A DNA stretch of 6,258 bases from positions 1-6,258 of the forward strand of contig JAIXVN010000244.1 in the NCBI GenBank assembly GCA_027483005.1. Reading direction: 5' to 3'. Position numbers and translations under genes: made by a program. The stretch is from Verrucomicrobiaceae bacterium (GTDB lineage Bacteria > Verrucomicrobiota > Verrucomicrobiia > Verrucomicrobiales > Akkermansiaceae). The notes under the pieces were generated by a model. It was not told the origin of the DNA. It made no database searches and was given only the letters and a program-made list of their open reading frames with translations. Positions 1 to 6,258 of this stretch are shown here, piece by piece. Position 1 is the first letter of the stretch, and each line of letters begins with the position of its first letter.

Positions 1-1883
1 TCTCCGCCAACGAACTCCGCCTCTCCTACGGCTATCAAACGCTGCTCGATGGCGTGACCCTCGCCGTTTCCGCCGGAGAAAAGGTCGGCCTCGTGGGCCG
101 CAACGGCTGCGGAAAAACCTCGCTGCTGAAGATCCTCACCGGCCAGCAAGCCGCCGACTCCGGGGAAACCTCCCTTCGCCGCAGCCTGCGCGTGGGCTAC
201 CTGCCGCAGGAATTCGAGCTCGATCTCTCGCTCAGCGTCTTCGACAACATCGCCGCCGGAGCCGCCGATCTCGTGGAAGCGATCCGACGCTACGAGCACG
301 GCGAGGGCTCCGATGCCGAACTTTCCGACCTGCTCCACCTCATCGACCACGCCGACGGCTGGAACCTGGAGTCGCGCATCAAGTCGATCTCCACTGCCCT
401 CGGCACGCCGCCCCTGGATGCCCCCACGGAAAAGCTCTCCGGTGGGGAAAAGCGCCGCGTCGCCCTGTGCCGGGCCCTCGTTTCCCAACCGGATCTGCTT
501 CTGTTGGATGAGCCGACCAACCACCTCGACGCCGACTCGATCCGCTGGCTCGAGGACTTCCTTCGCGGCTTCTCCGGCGCGGCGATCTTCGTGACGCACG
601 ACCGCTATTTCCTCGATGTCATCGCCTCGCGCATCATCGAGGTGGACAACGGTCGCGCCTTTTCCCATCCGGGAAACTACACCGCGTATCTGGAATCGAA
701 GGCCATCCGCAATCAGATCGCCGAGCAGACCGAGCGACGCCGCCAACGTTTCCTCCGCGAGGAACTTGAATGGGTCCGCTCCGGCGTCAAAGCCCGTGGC
801 ACCAAGCAGCGCACGCGGCTCGACAAGTTCTACGAGATCGAGGGCATGGAGGCCCCGCCCGAAGAGCGGGAAATGGACCTCCTCATCCCTCCCCCGCCGG
901 AACTCGGCAACACCGTCGTCGAACTCGAGAACGCCTCGCTCAACATCGGCACCGAAACCAATCCGCGCTGGCTGTTCCGCCACCTCGACCTCAAGCTCGA
1001 AGCCGGCCAGTGCACCGGCATCGTCGGCCGCAACGGCGCGGGCAAGACCACCCTGATCAAGTTATGTCTCGGCCAAATCTCCGCCACTGAAGGCAAGGCC
1101 GAGATCGGCAAGCGCGTCCGGGTGAACTACATCGACCAGACCCGCATGGCGCTCGATGGCACCGGCTCGCTGTTGGATGAGATTTCCGACGGCAACGAGA
1201 AGCTCCAGTTCGGCAACCAGACCCTCGGGGCCCGCGCTTATCTCCGCCGCTTCCTCTTCGATGACAAGCGCATCAACGAACGCGTCGATCTCCTTTCCGG
1301 TGGCGAACGCGCCCGTCTCATGCTCGCCAAGGTCCTCAAAACCGGCGGCAACCTCCTCGTGCTCGACGAGCCTACCAACGACCTCGACCTGCCCTCGCTG
1401 CGCATGCTGGAAGAGGCGCTCGCGGCCTTCGATGGCAGCGTGCTCGTCGTTTCCCACGATCGCTATTTCCTCGACCGCATCTGCGATCAGATCGTCGCCT
1501 TCGAGGACGACGGCGTCATCGTCCAGCCGGGAAACTACTCCTACTACCTCGAAAAGCGCCAGGCCCGCGAGCAGCGCGACAAGCTCTACGCCGCAGCCGC
1601 CGCCAAGGAAGCCGCAGCCCGCCAGAAAGCTGCCGCCACTCCAGCGAAGCCCCGCAAGCTCACCCTCGCCGAGCGCAAGGAACTCGAATGCATCGAGGAC
1701 GTCATCCACGCCGCCGAGGCGAAAGTCGCCGAGATCGAGTCCCTCCTCAACGACCCCGATTTCCAGCTCAACCGCTTCGCCGAGGTCCCGGAGATCGTCG
1801 CCAAACTCGAAGCCGCCAAGGCCCATGTCCACAGCCTGTTCACCCGCTGGGAGGAGCTGGAAGCGCTGGCGGCGGGATCCTGA
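1..1883 (+). CDS. uup: ABC-F family ATPase Uup (5' end outside the window)
   Basis: Soluble twin-ATPase protein of the ABC-F family with no membrane segments. Uup homologues bind ribosomes and branched DNA, and loss in E. coli raises precise transposon excision (family knowledge). Numbering from the in-frame GTG at 54: first Walker A GRNGCGKT at 15-22, signature LSGGEK at 128-133, Walker B with LLLLDEPTNHLD at 148-159 and switch His182. An interdomain linker follows at about 216-285, with WVRSGVKARGTK. The second ATPase has GRNGAGKT at 325-332, LSGGER at 414-419, LLVLDEPTNDLD at 434-445 and His468. The charged, Ala-rich tail at about 505-605 ends in WEELEAL and matches the Uup C-terminal coiled coil that binds DNA. 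The frame stays open from base 3 (SANELRLSYG...), which is normal ABC-F N-terminal sequence, so GTG 54 is not the true start and only a few residues are missing. Both ATP sites look intact. The linker and tail favour Uup over EttA, YheS or YbiT. Confidence 0.95.
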   Translation, partial: SANELRLSYGYQTLLDGVTLAVSAGEKVGLVGRNGCGKTSLLKILTGQQAADSGETSLRRSLRVGYLPQEFELDLSLSVFDNIAAGAADLVEAIRRYEHGEGSDAELSDLLHLIDHADGWNLESRIKSISTALGTPPLDAPTEKLSGGEKRRVALCRALVSQPDLLLLDEPTNHLDADSIRWLEDFLRGFSGAAIFVTHDRYFLDVIASRIIEVDNGRAFSHPGNYTAYLESKAIRNQIAEQTERRRQRFLREELEWVRSGVKARGTKQRTRLDKFYEIEGMEAPPEEREMDLLIPPPPELGNTVVELENASLNIGTETNPRWLFRHLDLKLEAGQCTGIVGRNGAGKTTLIKLCLGQISATEGKAEIGKRVRVNYIDQTRMALDGTGSLLDEISDGNEKLQFGNQTLGARAYLRRFLFDDKRINERVDLLSGGERARLMLAKVLKTGGNLLVLDEPTNDLDLPSLRMLEEALAAFDGSVLVVSHDRYFLDRICDQIVAFEDDGVIVQPGNYSYYLEKRQAREQRDKLYAAAAAKEAAARQKAAATPAKPRKLTLAERKELECIEDVIHAAEAKVAEIESLLNDPDFQLNRFAEVPEIVAKLEAAKAHVHSLFTRWEELEALAAGS

Positions 1884-1905
1884 AGCCTTTCTGCAAGAGT
1901 GATCT

Positions 1906-1921
1906 CGGATGCCCTCATCCG
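1906..1921 (+). terminator. Possible weak terminator hairpin after uup
   Basis: A perfect 6-bp inverted repeat, CGGATG / CATCCG, with a CCCT loop begins 22 bases after the uup stop codon. It is well placed to end the transcript. No run of T follows (the next bases are TCCAAAGG), so it is not a standard intrinsic terminator. It may only stabilise the 3' end or be chance. Confidence 0.3.
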
Positions 1922-1977
1922 TCCAAAGGCAAAAGCTCTATCCCCACCAGAGCGGAAAACAGTGAGTCGAACCCTCG

Positions 1978-2016
1978 CTAAAAATGCCAATCTTTCTCTC
2001 TACTGAACTCATTGGC
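1978..2016 (-). terminator. Possible intrinsic terminator of the minus-strand SRPBCC gene
   Basis: Read on the minus strand, GCCAAT (2016-2011) pairs with ATTGGC (1991-1986), and ATTTTTA follows at once. The order of stem then T-run is right for an intrinsic terminator, and the stem overlaps the stop codon of the SRPBCC frame. The stem is only 6 bp, half A-T, with a 19-base loop, so it would be weak and could be chance. Confidence 0.25.
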
Positions 2017-2401
2017 CCATGAATCCGTTCTCGCCGGACATCGTCCAGGTGACGTCGGTGCCCGTGCCGTTTGGCTTGAAGGTGAAGACCTTGAGGTTGG
2101 GGCCTTCCATCGGCTTGGTGAAATCGAGGTTCATCTTCATCGATTTGCCCGGCTTGCTCTGGCTGATCTTCATCGTGACCGCGCCGACATCGTTGTTTCC
2201 ATCCCAGGAAAAGCCCGCACCGACGCCGGATTCCGGACCGGAAAAGGCGAACTTGCGGGCCGGATCCATCTTCGCCCACGGCGACCATTCCTGCCACTTG
2301 TGGCAATCATTCACCTGGGCGAAGAAAACTTCCGGAGAAGCCGGGATCGAGGCCGAGCGGGTGACGGTGAACTGCGAGGGACACAGTGAAACCACGATCA
2401 C
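2009..2401 (-). CDS. SRPBCC-fold (polyketide cyclase-like) protein, truncated at both ends, possible pseudogene
   Basis: The 130-residue frame resembles single-domain SRPBCC/START-like proteins, which hold hydrophobic ligands in a helix-grip fold; most have no known substrate. Family-like stretches are FTVTRSASIPASPEVFF (about 11-27), WQEWSPWAKMDP (36-47), FSGPESGVGAGFSWDGN (53-69) and VTWTMSGENGFMGQ at the very end. Members usually start with a short membrane anchor and end with a helix of about 30 residues that closes the pocket. Here the anchor is cut: the only usual start is GTG at 2401, although the open frame just upstream still encodes ILLL ahead of VIVVSLC. The end is also cut: TGA comes right after FMGQ, where the last helix should begin. 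Another frame beyond the stop reads MSSVERKIGIFSEG, which weakly recalls the missing helix and suggests a one-base deletion. No convincing ribosome binding site precedes GTG 2401. The fold is fairly sure; whether the gene works is doubtful. Confidence 0.65.
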   Translation of the reverse strand: MIVVSLCPSQFTVTRSASIPASPEVFFAQVNDCHKWQEWSPWAKMDPARKFAFSGPESGVGAGFSWDGNNDVGAVTMKISQSKPGKSMKMNLDFTKPMEGPNLKVFTFKPNGTGTDVTWTMSGENGFMGQ

Positions 2402-2514
2402 CAGCAGCAGGATGTGTCCCGGTTCAGCGTGAATGTCCGAACGATGACCTTGAGTTAAGCTAGAGCCGGAGTGCTAGGATTGTGGCTGCGGGTGGTGGGT
2501 TGGCTAAGATTTTG

Positions 2515-2552
2515 ACGGGCGATCTTGCGGTGTCCACGGGCGAGCCTTGCGG
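2515..2552 (+). repeat. Imperfect tandem direct repeat in the SRAP gene leader
   Basis: ACGGGCGATCTTGCGG (2515-2530) recurs as ACGGGCGAGCCTTGCGG (2536-2552). The copies differ by one inserted base and one substitution. Start-to-start distance is 21 bases, about two helical turns, and the second copy ends 34 bases before the SRAP start codon. The second copy overlaps a small inverted repeat, GAGCC (2542-2546) / GGCTC (2552-2556). Two like-oriented copies on one helix face could be an operator, but no known regulator motif is recognised. No clear -35/-10 pair was found nearby. Confidence 0.45.
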
Positions 2553-2586
2553 GCTCCGACCCACTATGGCAGGACAGCATCCAGCC

Positions 2587-3198
2587 ATGTGCAACGCCTA
2601 CACCGTCCGGCCCAAGATGGGTTCCAAGGAACTCGTGGCCCTGCTGTCGAAAGAGATCGGCAGGCTGAAGTCGCCACTGGTGCGTCGCACGGGTCCGGGC
2701 GTGGTGCTGGTGGCGAATGGAGGTGACCTTCAACCGGCGACGATGCGCTGGGGCTTCGAGCGGCCGTTCAGCAAGGCGATCAACAATGCCCGCTCGGACA
2801 ACCTTCAATCGCCGGTCTGGTCGGAGGCGCTGAAGCTCCGACGCTGCCTCGTGCCGATCTCGACCTTCTACGAATGGAAAGAGAACCCGGATCGCTCGAA
2901 GCAGGCCCATGAGTTCAGAAGACCGGATGACGAGTGGATGTGGGTTGCCGGGCTTTACGAGCCATCGGACACGCATGGTCCTTGCTACGCCACCATCACC
3001 ACCGAGCCGCCGCCCGTGGTGGAGCCGATCCACGACCGCATGCTCGCGGTGCTGGAGTTCGAGGAAGGGCTGGCCTTTCTTCGGGGCGAGACACTGCCGT
3101 TTTCACCCTATCCGGGAGCCATCGCTTTCGCACCCTGTGCGAGTCCTCTGAAGCGTTCGACATCTACCACCGACGACGAACAGGGCTCGCTGTTCTGA
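2587..3198 (+). CDS. SRAP domain protein (HMCES/YedK-type, abasic-site crosslinking)
   Basis: Proteins of this family form a covalent thiazolidine link between Cys2 and abasic sites in single-stranded DNA, shielding them from cleavage during replication. Cys2 becomes N-terminal once Met1 is removed. The frame is open from 2482, but ATG 2587 gives MCNAYTV with the essential Cys2, so the protein has 203 residues. An AGGA 12 bases upstream is a weak, slightly distant ribosome binding site. Visible landmarks are Cys2, MRWGFERP (53-60), Asn67 in NNARSDN, Glu96 in TFYEWK, and His149 in IHDRM. These match the Cys, Asn, Glu and His active-site residues known from HMCES and YedK. The usual HxRMP motif reads HDRML here and NARxET reads NARSDN, both conservative changes. 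The length is near that of small bacterial members. The C-terminus EQGSLF falls in the 91-base overlap with the opposing GH2 gene. Older databases call this family SOS response-associated peptidase; no LexA box was recognised upstream. Confidence 0.93.
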   Translation: MCNAYTVRPKMGSKELVALLSKEIGRLKSPLVRRTGPGVVLVANGGDLQPATMRWGFERPFSKAINNARSDNLQSPVWSEALKLRRCLVPISTFYEWKENPDRSKQAHEFRRPDDEWMWVAGLYEPSDTHGPCYATITTEPPPVVEPIHDRMLAVLEFEEGLAFLRGETLPFSPYPGAIAFAPCASPLKRSTSTTDDEQGSLF

Positions 3199-6100
3199 GC
3201 CTGCCCTGAGCGCTCAGGAGTGACCCGGTCGTGATGATGAATGGAAAGGAATCGTTGGGCGAACTCGGTTGCGGCAGGATTTGTCCTCACTCGGGAAAGC
3301 AGATCCACCTGACAGATCCGCCAGCATCCGAGCCCCTCCTCCATCTCGACCGCGACGGGAACACTGCCCCAGGGTCGCGCCCATCCTCCGTCACCGCTCA
3401 AAAGAATTGGAGTCCACCCATCGGCTTCGAGGACCGTGTGAAGGATCGGTGAGGGATGCCCAAACCGCTCGTCGTGCCAGAATTTGAAATCCTCACGCTC
3501 GAAACCTTGCACCAACGGATGCACGGAATCGCAAGAGACGAAATGCCTGGAGCCCATTCCCGCACGTCCAACAGAAACACCATGCCCTCCTATCCGGCGG
3601 ACACCCTCCTTCAAGGAAAGGAACACCGCCACCGAGCCCTGTTTCACAGCCGCATCAACCTGATCACTCAGGGCGAGATAGGAGGCATGGTCAACGATGA
3701 GAATCGATCTGCCTGGAACGATCTCGCCACCTGTCGGCTCAAACCCCAAGGAACGGACCATTTCCATCGCGTCTGGATCTTCGCCCAGCACGGTGACCTT
3801 TGTCCTCGCCCGGACCACCTTCGGAAAGACCAAGAATGCGCATCTGGAATCATGGATCGCAGCGCCGGATTCGTCCAACAAAGTGACCACGGAAGTGACT
3901 AACGTGCGGCAGTTTGTCGAAGGGAGAAGCACTTCAAGCCAGCCCTGCGACGAAGGGGTGCAGCGCTCGACGACCGCGTCAGAGCGGCCACCTGAAAGCA
4001 CCCTGTCCCCTTCCAGAATCGAATAATCCAGCTTCAAGCCCTGAGGAACCTCGTCCAAATCGTTTGCGATCCAAATCTCAACGGAAAGGGTTTCTCCCTC
4101 GAAACCAGCGGTCCGATTGCACACTTGCGAAACCGCGAGCGGGCTCAAGGCGTCGCGATAGGCGAACCAGGCTTTTTTGGGAATCCGCTTCACATCCATC
4201 AGCGTCTTCATCCAACCGGCAGGCCAGGCATCGATGAATAGATGGATGGCGAAGGTGTTCATGCCGGACATGCGTCGGAACGCTTCCGTCATCAGTCGTG
4301 TGACCCATTCCTGGTGAGCTTGACTTCCGTCGATCCATTCCTCGATCGAAGAGGGACTGGGATACCAGAGGTAGTGGAAGTTCATCGACTGGGCCTTCGG
4401 AATCGCAGCAGGCGACCACGCGCCTTCTTCGGAACCATCAAGCCATTCACAGGGATAGAACTCCTGCATGACCGCGAGTGAATCGAGCCCCTCCGATCCA
4501 AACTCACCGCATCCGAAATGCCATCCGCGCTTGACCGGCATCCACTGACCGTTTAAGAGTCTGCCAAGATCAACACCGTGGCCGATGTACCAGCCGCAGT
4601 AGCAGTGATTGTCCTGCATGCCTTCCTTCACCGGTGGATCATAGTCGCCATCGACGCACTTGATCACTCGGTCGGGATTCTCCCGAAGGACGGCCTTTGA
4701 TGCCACATCGAAGAAGACCTCCATGTCATCGCGCTCCATGAACCGGTGCGGCTTCGCGCGCGCTGCGGGAAATGGCTCGTTGATGAAGGAAACCAGGATA
4801 CTCGAGGGATGACACCTGACGAGCCTCTCCATGGCGGCGGACTGCCTGACACATTCAAGGAACTGGTTTCGTCGGATCGACCCGAACAAAGGCAGATCCG
4901 TTTGTAACATCATTCCGAGACGGTCGCAGGCCTCATAGACCCCGCGCTGCACTGGATGTTGGGTCAGTCTCAGGAAGTTCATGTGAGTGAGCTTCGCCAG
5001 AAGAATGTCGTCCCGCAGCTGATCGTGGTCGCCTCGAAAGACGCAGAGATCGAGGTTGCCCATCGTGTTGGCCCCGCGAAGCCGGATTTCCCTGCCATTC
5101 AGGAGAAAGCGTCCCTTGGGCTCAGATGACTCATCCTGGACAAACCGCCGCATGCCAAACTGCCGCTGGCAGGCGTCCATCGGCAGGCCAGCGACTCCCA
5201 GCAGCGAGACCTGAACCTGATAGAGCCAGGGACTCGAAGGCTCCCATTTCCGGGCAGAGGGAATCGGGAGAGTGACGGAAAGGTAATTGATCCCCCGGCC
5301 CATCCGGGACTTCGCGGTTTCGGGAGTGCCGTGATCGAGGTCACCAAACCCACGCACCCACTTCCCGCAACCGGTGTGGGAATGCCTCTCGACCACCACC
5401 GATTCGAAGTTCTGACCGTAGATCGAAATGGAAAGCGATGCCTCCTCCTCGGGATTCCCGCCCGAATTGAGAACCTCGATCAGAATCTCCACCTCATCGA
5501 GCGATGCCAGCGGCCGAACGAACAGATCCGAGATGGACAAGCGAGCCCGCCCCTCGATCCTGACACCCTGCCAGATACCCATCCCCGGAGGACAATGATG
5601 CCACCCTTCGATGGGATCATCGTAACCGAGCCCGGTGGCGGCATAGACCTTGTCACCGTCCGCATCTCCGTCCGAGAACGCCTGGCCAAGCATCGTGAAG
5701 TCATTCTCCACGCGAACGAGAAGAACATTGTCAGAGCGCTTCACCACCGAGGTGATGTCGAACTCGAATGGGTCAAAGATTCCCTCGTGAACTCCGAGAC
5801 AAACGCCATTGAGATAAATCTGACAACGGTAGTCCACCGCCTCAAAGCAGATGAACTGACGTTCACGCGTGATCATTTCCTCAGGCATTTCGAACTCACG
5901 CCGATAAAGGGTCGATGCGGGTCCCAGCGGCGGACCATAGTGGGGAATGGTCACCTTTTCCCAGCCTCCTTCACCCTGCAGAACCTCTGAAAAGCCAGAT
6001 CGATCCTCTGGACCCTCAATTCTCCAATCAAACCAATCGATGCAGAGCACCTCACGGGAGGATGAAAGTGCGGGCGCCAGGTCCTGCTCGAACACACTCA

Positions 6101-6242
6101 TCCGACGACGAAGATCCGACAACGCCTGCTTCAGTTCCTCCGCGCATCCGATCCTTCCGACGACCTGTCCGAGTGGATAGGTTCCGCCAGCTTCAAGCGG
6201 AAGCGTTCTCGATGAATGCGGCGGGGAATCCGGTTCACACAT
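3108..6242 (-). CDS. Glycoside hydrolase family 2 enzyme (beta-galactosidase/mannosidase/glucuronidase type)
   Basis: A retaining GH2 beta-glycosidase of 1044 residues; the exact sugar cannot be read from the sequence. The sugar-binding jelly-roll domain lies at about 65-235 (TLYRREFEMP, FEAVDYRCQIYLNGVCLGVHEG, FDITSVV, ending GIWQGVRIE). An Ig-like domain follows at about 236-365. The TIM barrel, about 366-700, starts at QFGMRRF and LLNGREIRLRGAN. Glu489 in SFINEPF is the predicted acid/base and Glu580 in GCGEFG the predicted nucleophile; the 91-residue spacing is normal for GH2. An Ig-like stretch (about 701-808) and a class I GATase-like alpha/beta domain (about 812-1000: KVTVLGED, SILIVDHASYLAL, VAVFLSL) complete it. 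No signal peptide follows ATG 6242, and about 25 cysteines suggest a cytoplasmic enzyme. The frame stays open upstream to the window edge and the ATG has no well-spaced ribosome binding site, so the true start may lie outside. The last 30 residues are antisense to the SRAP gene and look like run-on. Confidence 0.9.
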   Translation of the reverse strand: MCEPDSPPHSSRTLPLEAGGTYPLGQVVGRIGCAEELKQALSDLRRRMSVFEQDLAPALSSSREVLCIDWFDWRIEGPEDRSGFSEVLQGEGGWEKVTIPHYGPPLGPASTLYRREFEMPEEMITRERQFICFEAVDYRCQIYLNGVCLGVHEGIFDPFEFDITSVVKRSDNVLLVRVENDFTMLGQAFSDGDADGDKVYAATGLGYDDPIEGWHHCPPGMGIWQGVRIEGRARLSISDLFVRPLASLDEVEILIEVLNSGGNPEEEASLSISIYGQNFESVVVERHSHTGCGKWVRGFGDLDHGTPETAKSRMGRGINYLSVTLPIPSARKWEPSSPWLYQVQVSLLGVAGLPMDACQRQFGMRRFVQDESSEPKGRFLLNGREIRLRGANTMGNLDLCVFRGDHDQLRDDILLAKLTHMNFLRLTQHPVQRGVYEACDRLGMMLQTDLPLFGSIRRNQFLECVRQSAAMERLVRCHPSSILVSFINEPFPAARAKPHRFMERDDMEVFFDVASKAVLRENPDRVIKCVDGDYDPPVKEGMQDNHCYCGWYIGHGVDLGRLLNGQWMPVKRGWHFGCGEFGSEGLDSLAVMQEFYPCEWLDGSEEGAWSPAAIPKAQSMNFHYLWYPSPSSIEEWIDGSQAHQEWVTRLMTEAFRRMSGMNTFAIHLFIDAWPAGWMKTLMDVKRIPKKAWFAYRDALSPLAVSQVCNRTAGFEGETLSVEIWIANDLDEVPQGLKLDYSILEGDRVLSGGRSDAVVERCTPSSQGWLEVLLPSTNCRTLVTSVVTLLDESGAAIHDSRCAFLVFPKVVRARTKVTVLGEDPDAMEMVRSLGFEPTGGEIVPGRSILIVDHASYLALSDQVDAAVKQGSVAVFLSLKEGVRRIGGHGVSVGRAGMGSRHFVSCDSVHPLVQGFEREDFKFWHDERFGHPSPILHTVLEADGWTPILLSGDGGWARPWGSVPVAVEMEEGLGCWRICQVDLLSRVRTNPAATEFAQRFLSIHHHDRVTPERSGQAQNSEPCSSSVVDVERFRGLAQGAKAMAPG
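3205..3218. repeat. Perfect 14-bp palindrome at the convergent gene ends
   Basis: CCTGAGCGCTCAGG equals its own reverse complement. It starts 7 bases after the SRAP stop codon and lies inside the GH2 frame at about residues 1009-1013. As RNA it could fold as a 5-bp stem with a GCGC loop on either strand. It has no T-run on either side, so a role as a two-way terminator is only a guess; it might also be a protein-binding site or chance. Confidence 0.4.
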
Positions 6243-6258
6243 CCCGCCGCGCAGTTCA

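Noticed and set aside
1062..1832. 256-codon minus-strand open frame opposite uup
   Set aside because: It is rich in Glu, Gly, Leu and Val with no family motif, as expected for the antisense of a GC-rich gene; uup on the other strand is certain.
1156..1902. 248-codon plus-strand open frame inside uup
   Set aside because: Its translation is almost all Ser, Pro, Arg and Thr, a frame shadow of the C-ending codons of uup.
2402..2410. Short CAG triplet run
   Set aside because: It is three copies only and is explained as the Leu codons of the SRPBCC membrane segment read on the other strand.
2012..2432. Two plus-strand open frames of 125 and 137 codons opposite the SRPBCC gene
   Set aside because: Neither shows a recognisable domain, whereas the minus strand carries clear SRPBCC sequence.
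2482..2586. Upstream extension of the SRAP frame by 35 codons
   Set aside because: It would bury the catalytic Cys2 inside the chain. The family needs Cys right after the initiator Met, so ATG 2587 is the start.
2455..3033. 192-codon minus-strand open frame opposite the SRAP gene
   Set aside because: It is Arg- and His-rich with no motif; the SRAP active-site residues identify the true strand.
5331..5990. 219-codon plus-strand open frame opposite the GH2 gene
   Set aside because: No domain is visible; it lies opposite the well-defined GH2 sugar-binding and Ig-like domains.
1..6258. tRNA or rRNA genes, CRISPR arrays, insertion sequences, toxin-antitoxin or defence genes
   Set aside because: None was seen on reading both strands; the genes present are of common, unrelated families.

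Overview
The window looks like ordinary chromosomal DNA from a GC-rich bacterium. The four protein-coding units are closely packed, and there are no RNA genes, mobile elements, phage genes or CRISPR repeats. Strong use of C and G at third codon positions, an intact Uup-type ABC-F ATPase and a large GH2 enzyme with a GATase-like tail would fit Verrucomicrobiota or Planctomycetota. That placement is a low-confidence inference from general resemblance; no marker gene in the window settles it.

Layout. (1) Bases 1-1883, plus strand: the ABC-F ATPase Uup, with its 5' end outside the window. (2) Bases 2009-2401, minus strand: a short SRPBCC-fold protein whose two ends both look eroded (no proper start for its membrane segment, and a stop about 30 residues too early). 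(3) Bases 2587-3198, plus strand: an SRAP (HMCES/YedK-type) DNA-protein crosslinking protein whose catalytic Cys2 fixes the start codon. An imperfect direct repeat of about 21-22 bp period lies just upstream. (4) Bases 3108-6242, minus strand: a 1044-residue glycoside hydrolase family 2 enzyme with both catalytic glutamates. It converges on the SRAP gene, and the last 91 bases of the two genes overlap on opposite strands. A perfect 14-bp palindrome sits just past the SRAP stop.

The four genes alternate in strand, so no two adjacent genes can form an operon, and nothing ties them into one pathway. Uup acts on ribosomes and branched DNA, SRAP shields abasic sites in single-stranded DNA, and the GH2 enzyme cleaves a beta-linked sugar. 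I see no convincing new system. The points most worth a second look are the run-on C-terminus of the GH2 enzyme, the decaying SRPBCC gene and the repeat in the SRAP leader.
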